From positions 62,001 to 126,000 of the forward strand of contig NZ_JABBPC010000020.1 of the NCBI RefSeq assembly GCF_012927485.1: a stretch of 64,000 bases of DNA, in the 5' to 3' direction. Below the pieces are notes generated by a model, which did no database searches, was not told the origin of the DNA, and saw only the letters and a program-made list of their open reading frames with translations. Origin of the DNA: Polaromonas sp. (GTDB taxonomy: Bacteria > Pseudomonadota > Gammaproteobacteria > Burkholderiales > Burkholderiaceae_C). The position numbers and the translations under genes are program-made. Shown in pieces: positions 52,963 through 62,542 of this stretch; the first letter of the stretch is position 1, and every line of letters starts with the position of its first letter.

Positions 52963-53227
52963 GGTTTTCTCCAAACAAGGGAAACAACATACCGGGTAGG
53001 CGCTCGCCGGGAGCCCCACCTTTAAGAGCACGGACTGTACCAGCGACTGCGGTTTCTGAATAGAAAGCCCTGCCCTGGTCCGGTCTTTAGTTTTAGCGGG
53101 CACGCGCGCTGAGTACCCAAAAATCCTGCCAAACCCGCATAAAGCCTTGCGAATAAGCTTATCTGCATAAAGGAAGAACAAATGTGTAGTTAGGTTTCAT
53201 AACCAGTGCCTTTACATTTTCGGGTCT

Positions 53228-54019
53228 ATGCATGAATTTGCCTTTGTCTTTGCCGGATTTGTCGTGGGCCTCGTAGTGGGGCTTACAGGGGTGGGGGGCG
53301 GCTCCTTGATGACGCCGATCCTGATCTTCGTTTTCGGCGTCAAACCCCATTTGGCCATTGGGACCGATCTGCTGTTCGCCGCTTTCACAAAAATGGGCGG
53401 CACGATCAGCCTGGGACGCGCACGGATTGTGGATTGGCGCATCGTGGGTCAGCTTGCCGCCGGAAGCCTTCCTGCCTCGCTGATCACCCTGTTTGTGTTG
53501 CGGCGCCTTGGTCCGACCAACCCTGCAACCCAGACGATCATGACCACCACCCTGGGCTTGGCGCTGTTGTTGACAGCGGCCGCAACGTTTTACAAGGTGT
53601 TGCGCGGTAAAGCCGTGCCTGTATACATCCCGCCCGAGCGACTGGGTCAGGCTACCCAGGCCCGCCACTGGGTGCAACCGGTGCTTTTCGGCGCGGTCAT
53701 CGGCACACTGGTCACGATCAGCTCCGTCGGCGCGGGAGCTATTGGTGTGATTGTTTTGATGATGCTGTACCCCGCCCTGCCCCTACCGCGCATCGTGGCG
53801 GCCGACATTGCCCATGCGGTCCCCCTCACTCTTGTGGCGGGTCTCGGGCACGCCTCCATCGGCTCGGTAGACTGGCCGTTGCTACTCAAGCTGCTGGCTG
53901 GATCGCTGCCCGGAATTTGGCTGGGCTCACAGCTGATGCGCAGAACACCTGACCGCGTCATCCGGTCACTGCTGTCAGGTCTTCTGGCCTATGCGGGCGT
54001 CAAGCTTATTTCCATTTAG
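53228..54019 (+). CDS. TauE/SafE-family sulfite exporter-like permease
   Basis: A 263-residue membrane protein with about eight helices in two related halves. GLTGVGGGSLMTPILI and, in the second half, ISSVGAGAIGVIVLMMLYP are the family repeats. TauE/SafE proteins export sulfoacetate, sulfite or related anions. It stands 59 bp upstream of cysI, so a role in moving sulfur anions tied to sulfite reduction is likely. Direction of transport is not certain. Confidence 0.86.
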   Translation: MHEFAFVFAGFVVGLVVGLTGVGGGSLMTPILIFVFGVKPHLAIGTDLLFAAFTKMGGTISLGRARIVDWRIVGQLAAGSLPASLITLFVLRRLGPTNPATQTIMTTTLGLALLLTAAATFYKVLRGKAVPVYIPPERLGQATQARHWVQPVLFGAVIGTLVTISSVGAGAIGVIVLMMLYPALPLPRIVAADIAHAVPLTLVAGLGHASIGSVDWPLLLKLLAGSLPGIWLGSQLMRRTPDRVIRSLLSGLLAYAGVKLISI

Positions 54020-54078
54020 CCCGCTTCGATTTCATCTTTCATTCAAACCGACATAGCCCCCGTTTACTCTTCGAGACC

Positions 54079-55917
54079 ATGTACCAATACACAGAATTCG
54101 ATCGCCAATTTGTCAAGGCCCGGGCCAGCCAATACCGTGATCAGCTAACGCGCTGGCAGGCGGGTCAATTGCCTGAAGAAGAATTTCGGCCCCTTCGGTT
54201 GCAAAACGGCTGGTATGTGCAACGCTATGCGCCCATGTTGCGGGTGGCCGTGCCTTATGGCGAACTTTCCACTGCTCAACTGCGTGTGCTGGCTAAAATC
54301 GCCCGCGACTACGACCAGCCGAACGACGCACTGTTCGAAAATGCGCAGGCCATCCAGGAAAAGCTCGGCGCTATTCCCCTGAAAAACGGTCAGTCCGTGC
54401 AGTCAAAACTCAGCAGCGGCTACGCACATTTCACGACGCGCCAGAACGTGCAGTACAACTGGATTCCGCTCGACAAGTCGGCCGATGTGATGGACCTGCT
54501 GGCCAGCGTCAATATGCATGGCATCCAGACCAGCGGCAACTGCATTCGCAACATCACCAGCGACGAGCGCGCGGGCATTGCCGTCGACGAGATTGCCGAC
54601 CCCCGCCCTTTCGCTGAAATCATGCGCCAATGGAGCACGCTGCATCCTGAATTTGCCTTTTTACCGCGTAAGTTCAAGGTAGCCATTACCGGGGCACTCG
54701 AAGACCGTGCAGCCACCACCTGGCACGACGTCGGTCTTCACCTCATCAAAAATGTCGAGGGTGCGCTGGGGTTCAAGGTGTTGGTAGGCGGCGGCATGGG
54801 CCGCACGCCGGTGCTGGCCATCACGATACGCGATTTTTTGCCATGGACGCAGATCCTCAATTACCTGGAAGCCATCGTACGGGCCTATAACCGCTTCGGC
54901 CGCCGCGACAACATTTACAAGGCGCGCATCAAGATTCTGGTCAAGGCCGAAGGGCAAAACTTCATTGATCAGGTGGAAGCCGAATACCGGGATATTGTGG
55001 AATTGGATGGGGCACCGCACACCATCAGCCAGACCGAGTTCGACCGGGTTTCCGCCTCGTTTGTGGCGCCCCACCTGGATGCTCCCCGCAGCGCGGCCGA
55101 GACCAGTGGGTCCAAGCTGCTGCGCGCGGCGGCGGACGACCACCTCGAATTCTCGCGCTGGCTGAAGCAAAACGTGGCACCGCATAAAAATCTGGACCTG
55201 CGCATCGTCACCTTGTCTTTTAAGCGCCTGGGTCGAGCGCCCGGCGATGCCACAGCGGGTCAGCTTGAACTGGCCGCCCAGCTTGCTGATCAGTTCAGCG
55301 CGGGCGAAGCGCGTGTCACGCATGACCAGAATCTCGTGCTGCCCTGGGTGCCTTACAGCCAGCTATCGGAACTCTGGGAAGCCGCTCGCAAAGCCGGCTT
55401 TGCCCGACCCAATATTCGTTTGCTAACCGACATGATCGCCTGCCCCGGCGGCGATTTCTGCTCGCTGGCCAATGCGCGCTCACTCCCTCTGACCGAAGCG
55501 ATTACGCAGCGCTATCAGGACCTCGACGAGCTGCACGACCTGGGCGAGATCGACCTGCACATCAGCGGCTGCATCAACTCCTGCGGACACCACCATAGCG
55601 GACACATCGGCATTCTGGGCGTCGACAAGGATGGCAAGGAGTGGTACCAGATTACCCTGGGCGGCTCGGACGGCTCCACGCTCTCGGGCGCAGCCGCGAC
55701 CGGAAAAGTGGTCGGCCCCTCGTTTTCGGCCGCCGAAGTGCCCGAAGTGATAGAAGCGGTGCTCAATACCTACCGTGCCGAGCGCCTGACGGTTCACGAC
55801 AAGCAAGAAACCTTTATCGCCACGCTGCGCCGGGTAGGCGCTGAGCCCTTTAAAGCCGCCGCCAACGCGGCGCGTTTTAGCGCCGTCGCTCTACCTCAAG
55901 TTTCCCAGGCCGCCTAA
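54079..55917 (+). CDS. cysI: Sulfite reductase, sirohaem iron-sulfur protein (CysI-like)
   Basis: A 612-residue sirohaem reductase. The [4Fe-4S]-sirohaem cysteines are C455 and C461 in CPGGDFC, and C498 and C502 in CINSC. YAHFTTRQNVQYNW lies in the N-terminal repeat. It reduces sulfite to sulfide with six electrons. Nitrite reductases share the fold, but the downstream DUF934, cysH, cysD and cysN genes point to sulfite. No flavoprotein CysJ is encoded; ferredoxin may be the donor. Confidence 0.93.
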   Translation: MYQYTEFDRQFVKARASQYRDQLTRWQAGQLPEEEFRPLRLQNGWYVQRYAPMLRVAVPYGELSTAQLRVLAKIARDYDQPNDALFENAQAIQEKLGAIPLKNGQSVQSKLSSGYAHFTTRQNVQYNWIPLDKSADVMDLLASVNMHGIQTSGNCIRNITSDERAGIAVDEIADPRPFAEIMRQWSTLHPEFAFLPRKFKVAITGALEDRAATTWHDVGLHLIKNVEGALGFKVLVGGGMGRTPVLAITIRDFLPWTQILNYLEAIVRAYNRFGRRDNIYKARIKILVKAEGQNFIDQVEAEYRDIVELDGAPHTISQTEFDRVSASFVAPHLDAPRSAAETSGSKLLRAAADDHLEFSRWLKQNVAPHKNLDLRIVTLSFKRLGRAPGDATAGQLELAAQLADQFSAGEARVTHDQNLVLPWVPYSQLSELWEAARKAGFARPNIRLLTDMIACPGGDFCSLANARSLPLTEAITQRYQDLDELHDLGEIDLHISGCINSCGHHHSGHIGILGVDKDGKEWYQITLGGSDGSTLSGAAATGKVVGPSFSAAEVPEVIEAVLNTYRAERLTVHDKQETFIATLRRVGAEPFKAAANAARFSAVALPQVSQAA

Positions 55918-55926
55918 CCCTTAACC

Positions 55927-55954
55927 ACTATGAAATTAATAGCTGCTTCTACCC
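55927..55954. repeat. Dispersed-repeat-like segment at the DUF934 gene start
   Basis: ACTATGAAATTAATAGCTGC overlaps the ATG and first codons of the DUF934 gene and resembles other intergenic copies with an AATAGCTGC core. Confidence 0.5.
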
Positions 55955-56316
55955 CGTCAGAGGGCTCAACAAGCCAATTCGCGATTGAACTGGCGAACGA
56001 CGTCGACCCTCGCGAGCGATCCCTGGTGGGCGTTCAGCGCATCGACCTGAATTTTCCGAAGTTCACGGACGGAAGAGCTTTCAGCCAGGCATTTTTGCTG
56101 AGTCGTCGCCTCGGCTTTAAAGGCGAGATCCGCGCCACCGGCGACGTACTGGCGGACCAGCTCGCACAAATGGAGCGCAGCGGGTTCACCACAGCCGTGT
56201 TGCGAGCCGATCAGGATCTGGCGGTTGCCCAACGGGTGCTTGCCAACTATCCGGGTTACGGGGTAGGCCGCTACCAGGGCGATGCAGTCCAGGTCAGTCC
56301 GCATTTCGCGATTTAA
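55930..56316 (+). CDS. DUF934 protein of sulfite reduction operon
   Basis: A 128-residue protein of the DUF934 family, found next to cysI in many beta- and alphaproteobacteria. The conserved segment is FPKFTDGRAFSQAFLLSRRLGFKGEIRATGDVL. Its role is thought to support sulfite reduction, perhaps as a partner for electron transfer, but this is not settled. The start codon lies in a dispersed-repeat-like segment. It is 12 bp after cysI and 13 bp before cysH. Confidence 0.88.
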   Translation: MKLIAASTPSEGSTSQFAIELANDVDPRERSLVGVQRIDLNFPKFTDGRAFSQAFLLSRRLGFKGEIRATGDVLADQLAQMERSGFTTAVLRADQDLAVAQRVLANYPGYGVGRYQGDAVQVSPHFAI

Positions 56317-56329
56317 CAAGGGACCCGCC

Positions 56330-57115
56330 ATGAGCGCCATTTCACTCTACGCAAAACCATCAAGCAACTTTGCACAAAAGTTAACCACCAGCAAAGCCTT
56401 GCTCCAATCCGCCGCAAAGCACTATTCACCGCTGACGCAGGCGTCCAGCCTGGGCGCGGAAGACATGGTGGTCACGCATCTGCTGCAGGAAGCGGGCATC
56501 GATTCCAGTATCTTTGTGCTCGATACCGGCATGTTGCATGCTGAAACGCTGGCCCTGATTGGCCGCATCGAGGAACGCTACGCGCGCAAGGTGGATGTTT
56601 ACCATCCCCTCGAAACAGTTGCCTCGGCCTTTGTTCAAGCCAATGGTTCGGAGGCGATGTACAAAAGCCTGGAATTGCGAAAGGAGTGCTGCCACATTCG
56701 AAAAATGGAGCCTCTGGAACGCGCCCTCGCCGGTAAAAACGGCTGGTTTACCGGCCTGCGCCGCGAGCAGTCGAGTGCCCGCGCCGAAGTGCATGACATT
56801 GAGCCACAAGCGCAGCGCGTCAAAATTAACCCGCTAGCGGACTGGAGCTGGGGCGACGTGTGGCACTTTATCGCCGTGAACGATATCCCCTACAACCCCC
56901 TCCACGATCAATTTTTCCCGAGTGTGGGCTGCGCTCCCTGCACGCGCGCAGTGACGTTGGGGGAGGATTTCCGCTCGGGTCGTTGGTGGTGGGAACAGGA
57001 AAGCGCCAAGGAGTGCGGCCTGCACGTGGCCGCTGACGGAACCCACGAGGCCCAGGAACCCGCCGCCTTTGAACCGCTTTCCAGCATTATTCCCATCCGA
57101 GAAATCCCCGCATGA
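56330..57115 (+). CDS. cysH: APS/PAPS reductase CysH (iron-sulfur type)
   Basis: A 261-residue reductase. C120-C121 in KECCHIRK and C201/C204 in GCAPCTRA are the four [4Fe-4S] ligands that mark APS reductases, and C229 in KECGLH is the catalytic cysteine. It reduces adenylylsulfate to sulfite using thioredoxin. Absence of an APS kinase gene in the operon fits direct APS use. It overlaps cysD by 4 bp (ATGA). The start MSAISLY is preferred to an upstream frame. Confidence 0.94.
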   Translation: MSAISLYAKPSSNFAQKLTTSKALLQSAAKHYSPLTQASSLGAEDMVVTHLLQEAGIDSSIFVLDTGMLHAETLALIGRIEERYARKVDVYHPLETVASAFVQANGSEAMYKSLELRKECCHIRKMEPLERALAGKNGWFTGLRREQSSARAEVHDIEPQAQRVKINPLADWSWGDVWHFIAVNDIPYNPLHDQFFPSVGCAPCTRAVTLGEDFRSGRWWWEQESAKECGLHVAADGTHEAQEPAAFEPLSSIIPIREIPA

Positions 57116-58044
57116 ACGCCCGAACCGAACCCCAATTACTCTCAAAGCTGAGCAATGCCCACCTCGATTCGCTCGAGGAGGAAACCATCTTCATCCTGCG
57201 CGAAGTGGCCGCCGCATTCGAGCGCCCAGCGCTACTTTTTTCAGGCGGCAAGGACTCGCTGGTGATGCTGAAATGCGCCGAAAAGGCTTTTGGCGTGGGC
57301 CGCATTCCCTATCCGCTTCTGATGATCGACACCGGCCATAACTTTCACGAAGTGACCGATTTTCGCGATTCTCGCGCGAAGGAGTTGGGCGCGGAGTTGA
57401 TCGTTCGCCATGTGGAAGACTCCATGAAACGCGGCACGGTCCGTCTGGCTCACCCTGGCGAATCACGCAACGTGCACCAGTCCGTGACGCTGCTCGAAGC
57501 CATTGACGAATTCCGCTTCGACGCCCTGATCGGCGGCGCGCGGCGTGACGAAGAAAAAGCCAGAGCCAAAGAACGTATTTTTTCGCACCGCGACAGCTTC
57601 GGCCAATGGCAGCCCAAAGCGCAACGCCCGGAATTGTGGACCTTGTTTAACACCCGCCTGCAGCCCGATGAGCACTTTCGCGTGTTTCCGATTTCCAACT
57701 GGACCGAACTGGACGTGTGGCAGTACATCGAGCGTGAGCAAATCGAGTTGCCGTCGCTGTATTACGCCCACCAGCGAAAGGTGGTTGAACGCAAAGGATT
57801 GCTGGTGCCTGTGACGGAACTGACCCCCGCTCTCAATGGCGAGCAGGTGGTTGAAAAAACCGTGCGTTTTCGTACCGTGGGCGATATTACCTGCACTTGC
57901 CCAGTCGATAGCCCGGCCACCACGGCCGCCGAGATCGTGATCGAGACACTGGCTGCCGACGTGAGTGAACGCGGTGCAACGCGCATGGATGACAAAACTT
58001 CCGACGCTTCGATGGAAAAGCGCAAGAAAGACGGGTACTTCTGA
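57112..58044 (+). CDS. cysD: Sulfate adenylyltransferase subunit 2 (CysD)
   Basis: A 310-residue PP-loop enzyme. LLFSGGKDSLVMLKC is the ATP pyrophosphatase loop, followed by LLMIDTGHNFHEVTDFRD and the C-terminal KRKKDGYF. It forms adenylylsulfate from ATP and sulfate, coupled to GTP hydrolysis by CysN. The ATG overlaps cysH and its stop overlaps cysN by one base. Length is near normal for the family. Confidence 0.96.
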   Translation: MNARTEPQLLSKLSNAHLDSLEEETIFILREVAAAFERPALLFSGGKDSLVMLKCAEKAFGVGRIPYPLLMIDTGHNFHEVTDFRDSRAKELGAELIVRHVEDSMKRGTVRLAHPGESRNVHQSVTLLEAIDEFRFDALIGGARRDEEKARAKERIFSHRDSFGQWQPKAQRPELWTLFNTRLQPDEHFRVFPISNWTELDVWQYIEREQIELPSLYYAHQRKVVERKGLLVPVTELTPALNGEQVVEKTVRFRTVGDITCTCPVDSPATTAAEIVIETLAADVSERGATRMDDKTSDASMEKRKKDGYF

Positions 58045-59357
58045 TGAGCACTACTGATTTAATAGCAGCTAACGCTGCCAATGGATCTGTCACGGGCCAA
58101 AATGATTTGCGTTCCGCCTTGAAATTCATTACCTGTGGTTCGGTGGATGACGGCAAGAGCACGCTGATCGGTCGACTACTGGTGGACAGCCGAGCAGTGC
58201 TGCAGGACCACCTGGCGGGCGTGCAGCGCGGCGGCGAAACCGATCTGGCCTTGCTGACCGACGGCCTGTCGGCTGAGCGCGAGCAGGGCATCACCATCGA
58301 TGTGGCCTACCGCTATTTTGCCACCGAGCGCCGAAAGTTCATCATTGGCGACGCCCCAGGCCATGAGCAGTACACCCGTAACATGGTCACAGCAGCCTCC
58401 AGCGCCGACGCCGCCGTGGTGCTGGTTGACGCAACCAAGCTCGACTGGAACAACCCGTCGCTTGAGTTGCTGTCGCAAACTCGCCGCCATTCGCTGCTGG
58501 TCAATCTGCTGCGCGTGCCGTCAATCGTGTTCACGGTGAACAAGCTTGATGCGGTCGCAGACCCAACCGTCGCCTTTGAAAATATCAGTGCGGCGCTGAC
58601 TGCCTTTGCCAAGGCCGCCAAAATTCCGGTCAAGGCCATCGTGCCAATCTCCGCGTTAATCGGCTACAACGTCGTCGACGCCAAGCCAGGCTGGTGCGGC
58701 TACAACGGCTTGTCGCTGCTGCAGCTGCTGGAAAAGTTGCCGGCCACACCAGCGGAGACGCTTGAAGCCTTTTCCCTCCCGGTGCAATGGGTGGAAAAAT
58801 TCTCATCCTCGTCCGATACCTCGCAGGGCCGTCGCGTATTTTGGGGCCGCGTCGCCACCGGGGGCGTGCAACCGGGCCAGACGGTAACCATCCTGCCAAG
58901 CGGGCAAACCGCCGTGGTGGCACAGGTGCTGGACCATACCCGCCAGCCCAAATCCATTTCCGCCGGTCACAGCGCGGGCATTGTGCTCGACCGCGAAGTG
59001 GACGTGTCGCGCGGTGACTGGCTGCTCGCCGCTAAAACTTTTGAACCGATCCGCGAGCTTTCGGTCACCATCGCCTGGATGGATGATGAGCCGCTGATAG
59101 CAGGCCGCGTCTACTGGGCGTTGCATGGGCACCGTTGGGTCAAGGCTAAAGTCAAGCGCATCGTGCACAAACTCGATGTCAATACGCTGGCCGAAGAAGA
59201 CGCCAGTGAGTTGCCGCCCAACGCGATTGGGCACATTGAACTAACCGTGCAGGAACCGCTGCCGACCTTGCCTTATGTACGCTCGCGCGTGCTGGGCTCG
59301 CTGGTGCTGGTGGATACGGCGTCGCACAAAACCTCTGGCGCAGCGCTGGTTCTTTGA
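58044..59357 (+). CDS. cysN: Sulfate adenylyltransferase subunit 1 (CysN), GTPase
   Basis: A 437-residue EF-Tu-like GTPase. GSVDDGKSTLIGRLL is the P loop, GDAPGHEQYTRN the G3 region and NKLD the G4. No APS kinase domain is fused at the C-terminus. GTP hydrolysis drives sulfate activation with CysD. The first about 14 residues (STTDLIAANAANG) are encoded within a dispersed-repeat copy, so the N-terminal extension may be a recent addition. It ends the assimilation operon. Confidence 0.96.
   Translation: MSTTDLIAANAANGSVTGQNDLRSALKFITCGSVDDGKSTLIGRLLVDSRAVLQDHLAGVQRGGETDLALLTDGLSAEREQGITIDVAYRYFATERRKFIIGDAPGHEQYTRNMVTAASSADAAVVLVDATKLDWNNPSLELLSQTRRHSLLVNLLRVPSIVFTVNKLDAVADPTVAFENISAALTAFAKAAKIPVKAIVPISALIGYNVVDAKPGWCGYNGLSLLQLLEKLPATPAETLEAFSLPVQWVEKFSSSSDTSQGRRVFWGRVATGGVQPGQTVTILPSGQTAVVAQVLDHTRQPKSISAGHSAGIVLDREVDVSRGDWLLAAKTFEPIRELSVTIAWMDDEPLIAGRVYWALHGHRWVKAKVKRIVHKLDVNTLAEEDASELPPNAIGHIELTVQEPLPTLPYVRSRVLGSLVLVDTASHKTSGAALVL
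58051..58079. repeat. Dispersed repeat copy inside the cysN 5' end
   Basis: CTACTGATTTAATAGCAGCT at 58051-58070 closely matches CTACTGATTCAATAGCTGCC in the phaA-phaB gap. Here the repeat is read in frame as part of the CysN N-terminus. Confidence 0.6.
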
Positions 59358-59447
59358 CAAGAATCAAGTGAAACGCAGTTTTCTCTTTTAACCCTACGGC
59401 CGGAAACCTCTTAAAATTAAAGGTTTACACCGACCGACCCTCACACC

Positions 59448-59777
59448 ATGACACACATCGTCTCTGACTCGTGCATCCGCTGCAAATACACCGACTGTGT
59501 GGATGTCTGCCCTGTGGACTGTTTTCGCGAAGGTCCGAACATGCTGGTTATCGACCCGGACGAGTGCATTGATTGCGCCGTGTGTATTCCGGAATGTCCT
59601 GTTAACGCCATTTACGCTGAAGAAGATTTGCCGGCTGATCAATTGCAGTTCATCAAACTCAACGCCGAATTGAGCCGGGCTGCGGGGTGGACAAGCATCA
59701 CCAAGCGCAAAGACGCGTTGCCGGATGCCGAGGAATGGAAAGACAAGACAGGGAAACTTCCTGAGCTAAAGCGCTAA
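59448..59777 (+). CDS. fdxA: Seven-iron ferredoxin FdxA
   Basis: A 109-residue ferredoxin. The N-terminal cysteines ([17 protein letters not shown]) and the second set [12 protein letters not shown] provide ligands for one [3Fe-4S] and one [4Fe-4S] cluster. The C-terminal extension [18 protein letters not shown] is typical of FdxA. It is placed after the sulfate assimilation operon and before a ferredoxin-NADP reductase, so it may carry electrons to sulfite reductase. This link is inference. Confidence 0.94.
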   Translation: MTHIVSDSCIRCKYTDCVDVCPVDCFREGPNMLVIDPDECIDCAVCIPECPVNAIYAEEDLPADQLQFIKLNAELSRAAGWTSITKRKDALPDAEEWKDKTGKLPELKR

Positions 59778-59841
59778 AACTGACATGCCACCGGGCAATT
59801 GAAGCCGACCCCGATCCGTTTACAAAACAAGTCAAGAAAAC

Positions 59842-60942
59842 ATGGAACCTCAACTGAACCAAGAAGTGATTAACACCGCCGCCCAGCACGATGGCCCCAT
59901 CGAAACCGATGCCGTCATCGTGGGCGCTGGCCCTGTCGGTCTTTTTCAGGTGTTTGAGTTGGGTCTGCTTGAGATTAAGGCCCACGTGATCGATTCACTC
60001 GCTTATCCGGGCGGCCAATGCATTGAACTCTATCCCGACAAGCCGATTTATGACATTCCTGCGGTACCCGTCTGCACCGGTAGGGAGCTAACAGACAACC
60101 TGCTCAAACAAATCGAACCGTTTAGCGCGACTTTCCACTTTGGCCAGGAAGTGAGTGTGGTTGAAAAACAGGACGACGGTCGCTTCTTTGTTGAAACGTC
60201 AAAAGGCACCAAGTTTCTGACCAAGACGATTTTTATTGCGGCCGGTGTGGGGGCCTTCCAACCCAAGCTGTTGCGGATTGATGGCCTGGAAAAGTTTGAT
60301 GACGCCCAGCTGTTTTACCGTGTCAAAAATCCGGCTGACTTTGCCGGTAAAAATTTAGTGATCGTCGGCGGTGGGGATTCAGCGCTGGACTGGGCGCTCA
60401 ATTTTGTGGCAGAAGGGCCGCATAAAGCCGAAAGTGTAATTTTGATTCATCGCCGCGACGGCTTTAAGGCCGCGCCTGCCAACGTGGCCAAAATGAAGGA
60501 CTTGTGTGATGCCTACGAAATGCAGTTCATCGTAGGCCAAGTCACCGGATACGAGGAAAAAGAGGGCAAACTCACCTCAGCCAAAGTGACGGGTGCCGAT
60601 GGAATAACCCGCGTCGTGCCGCTGGACGTGCTACTCGTATTCTTTGGCTTAAGTCCCAAGCTCGGACCCATTGCCAATTGGGGTCTGGACATCGAGCGCA
60701 AGCAGCTCAAGGTGGACACCGAAACGTTTTCAACCAATGTTCCCGGCATCTTCGCGGTAGGCGACATCAACATCTACCCTGGCAAGAAAAAACTGATTCT
60801 GAGCGGCTTCCATGAATGCGCGTTGGCGGCGTTTGGCGCTGCGCCTTTCATCTTCCCGGACAAAAAGATCCATCTGCAATACACCACGACGAGCACTAAA
60901 CTGCACAAGGTGCTGGGTGTCGAGACCCCGGTGTTTGACTAA
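59842..60942 (+). CDS. Ferredoxin-NADP reductase, thioredoxin-reductase-like type
   Basis: A 366-residue flavoprotein. [18 protein letters not shown] binds FAD, and [15 protein letters not shown] binds NADPH. The CxxC of thioredoxin reductase is missing between the two domains, and the C-terminal extension [21 protein letters not shown] marks the TrxB-like ferredoxin-NADP reductase family. It moves electrons between NADPH and ferredoxin, here most likely the FdxA encoded 64 bp upstream. A terminator follows. Confidence 0.93.
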   Translation: MEPQLNQEVINTAAQHDGPIETDAVIVGAGPVGLFQVFELGLLEIKAHVIDSLAYPGGQCIELYPDKPIYDIPAVPVCTGRELTDNLLKQIEPFSATFHFGQEVSVVEKQDDGRFFVETSKGTKFLTKTIFIAAGVGAFQPKLLRIDGLEKFDDAQLFYRVKNPADFAGKNLVIVGGGDSALDWALNFVAEGPHKAESVILIHRRDGFKAAPANVAKMKDLCDAYEMQFIVGQVTGYEEKEGKLTSAKVTGADGITRVVPLDVLLVFFGLSPKLGPIANWGLDIERKQLKVDTETFSTNVPGIFAVGDINIYPGKKKLILSGFHECALAAFGAAPFIFPDKKIHLQYTTTSTKLHKVLGVETPVFD

Positions 60943-60964
60943 ATCCGGCGTTTACGACCGCACT

Positions 60965-60992
60965 AAAAGCCCACTCTGAGGTGGGCTTTTTT
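60965..60992 (+). terminator. Rho-independent terminator after ferredoxin-NADP reductase gene
   Basis: AAAAGCCCAC and GTGGGCTTTT form a 10-bp stem around TCTGAG, with a run of T at its end. Confidence 0.93.
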
Positions 60993-61077
60993 GCAGGTTG
61001 TTTACCTGGCTCAAAGGAACTGCCAAACCGATCTGCCCGTCAATTCGTTTTACAATTTGCTCTGTATTCATAGGAAT

Positions 61078-61180
61078 GCGCTAGCCAAAGGTGTTGCTGC
61101 GAATTGTCATGGAACGAGCAGCAACTGAGAAAGTCCCTTTGAACCCGATTGACGTCATCCTCGCGCAGGAAAGCATGTCA
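61078..61180 (+). promoter_or_regulatory. TPP riboswitch (thi element)
   Basis: CTGAGA at 61125-61130, CCTTTGAACC at 61136-61145 and GCGCAGGAAAGC at 61163-61174 match the conserved core of the thiamin pyrophosphate riboswitch. An 8-bp helix (GTTGCTGC 61093-61100 with GCAGCAAC 61118-61125) forms the pyrimidine-sensor arm. Thiamin pyrophosphate binding would lower expression of the permease gene that follows. Confidence 0.88.
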
Positions 61181-61237
61181 CAAACGCCCCCCAGGGCCAC
61201 GTACAAGCCGGTCCGCCGTTTACGAATGGAACTCCAG

Positions 61238-62542
61238 ATGGCCGCTACGCCACTATCCACCACTGCTGACAATACTGCACTCACACCGCTACCCGCGGGC
61301 GACCGCCTGTTCGGCTGGAGCGACCATGCTGCACTTTGGCTCAGTCTGGGCGTGGGCCTTCTCGTTATTCAGATCGGGTCTTATCTGGTGCCCGCACTTG
61401 GCGCTAAAGAGGCATTAACGGTCATCGTCTTCGGCTCCGTATTCGGTGCGGGCTTGCTGGCCTGGACCGCCAAGATGGGCTGTGACACGGGCTTGTCGAG
61501 CGCGGGTCTGATGCATGCCACTTATGGCAGCAGCTTTGCGCGCCTGCCCGTGCTGCTGAACATTGTGCAACTCATTGGCTGGACCACTTTTGAGCTGGTC
61601 GTCATGCGCGATGGCACGGTAGCCATCGCCCGCCAGTCCGGCAGTTTCACCGACGCCTGGTGGCCGCTGCTAACCACTTTGCTCTGGGGTGCCCTGCTGC
61701 TGGCATTGCTGTCGGGTTCAATGGTGAAACTGGTGCGAAAGTTTATTGGCCGTTATGGCTTGCCGCTGGTTATTGCTTCACTGCTGTGGCTCAGCTGGCA
61801 GTTTCTTTCCAAGGCCAGCGCCCAAGGCTTGACAGCCGTGTGGAATCGTGCCGGCGACGGCAGTATGAGCACCCTTTCGGCGCTCGATCTCGTCATCGCC
61901 ATGCCGGCGTCGTGGCTGCCTCTGGTGGCTGACTTTGCGCGCCATGGTCGTGATGGCAACAGCGCTTTTCGAGGCACCTGGTTGGGTTACACCGTCGCCA
62001 ACATCTGGTGCTACGCCCTGGGTGTGCTGGTCGCCCTAACGACGCCCAGTACCGACATGGTCGCCGCGCTGTTGTTGGCGCAAGGTGGCTTAATCGCGCT
62101 CGGGCTGATTTTGATTGACGAAGTGGATAACGCCTACGGCGATCTGTACTCGGGTTCGGTCGCGGGCCACAGCCTGAAGCCGGTCTGGACTGTACGGCGC
62201 TGGGGCATGGTGCTGGCCGTGCTGTCCACTGCGCTGGCGCTGGTGCTACCCATGCACAGTCTTGAACCGTTTTTACTGATACTCAGTTCGATTTTTGTAC
62301 CGTTATACGGCGTCATTCTGGCGCGTCTGGCTGGCCACTCCGATGTGGTATCGCTGGTAACAGAACGCAGGGTGAACTACAGCGCGGTCGTGATCTGGCT
62401 GCTGGGCGTTACCTGCTACCACCTCTGTGCCCAACTAGCCCCCAGCTGGGGAGCAACGTTACCGACCTTGGCACTGACCTTTGTGTTGGCGCGTGTCAGC
62501 CGCGGCCTGTCTAACCGTTCAGACGTCAGCGCAGCGGCTTAA
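61238..62542 (+). CDS. cytX: Hydroxymethylpyrimidine permease, CytX-like (NCS1 family)
   Basis: A 434-residue membrane permease with about 12 helices. The ATG at 61238 lies after the TPP riboswitch; earlier in-frame ATGs fall inside that RNA and are rejected. GWTTFELVVMRDGT and LPLVADFARHGRDGNSAFRGT are typical of nucleobase:cation symporters of the NCS1 type. Riboswitch control and the adjacent thiD and thiE genes point to uptake of the thiamin pyrimidine precursor HMP. Its last 17 bp overlap the 3' end of thiD on the other strand. Confidence 0.86.
   Translation: MAATPLSTTADNTALTPLPAGDRLFGWSDHAALWLSLGVGLLVIQIGSYLVPALGAKEALTVIVFGSVFGAGLLAWTAKMGCDTGLSSAGLMHATYGSSFARLPVLLNIVQLIGWTTFELVVMRDGTVAIARQSGSFTDAWWPLLTTLLWGALLLALLSGSMVKLVRKFIGRYGLPLVIASLLWLSWQFLSKASAQGLTAVWNRAGDGSMSTLSALDLVIAMPASWLPLVADFARHGRDGNSAFRGTWLGYTVANIWCYALGVLVALTTPSTDMVAALLLAQGGLIALGLILIDEVDNAYGDLYSGSVAGHSLKPVWTVRRWGMVLAVLSTALALVLPMHSLEPFLLILSSIFVPLYGVILARLAGHSDVVSLVTERRVNYSAVVIWLLGVTCYHLCAQLAPSWGATLPTLALTFVLARVSRGLSNRSDVSAAA

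Noticed and set aside
52963..53181. N-terminal extension of the amino-acid-type binding protein
   Set aside because: The extension precedes a clean GTG start with ribosome-binding site and signal peptide, so the longer form is unlikely.
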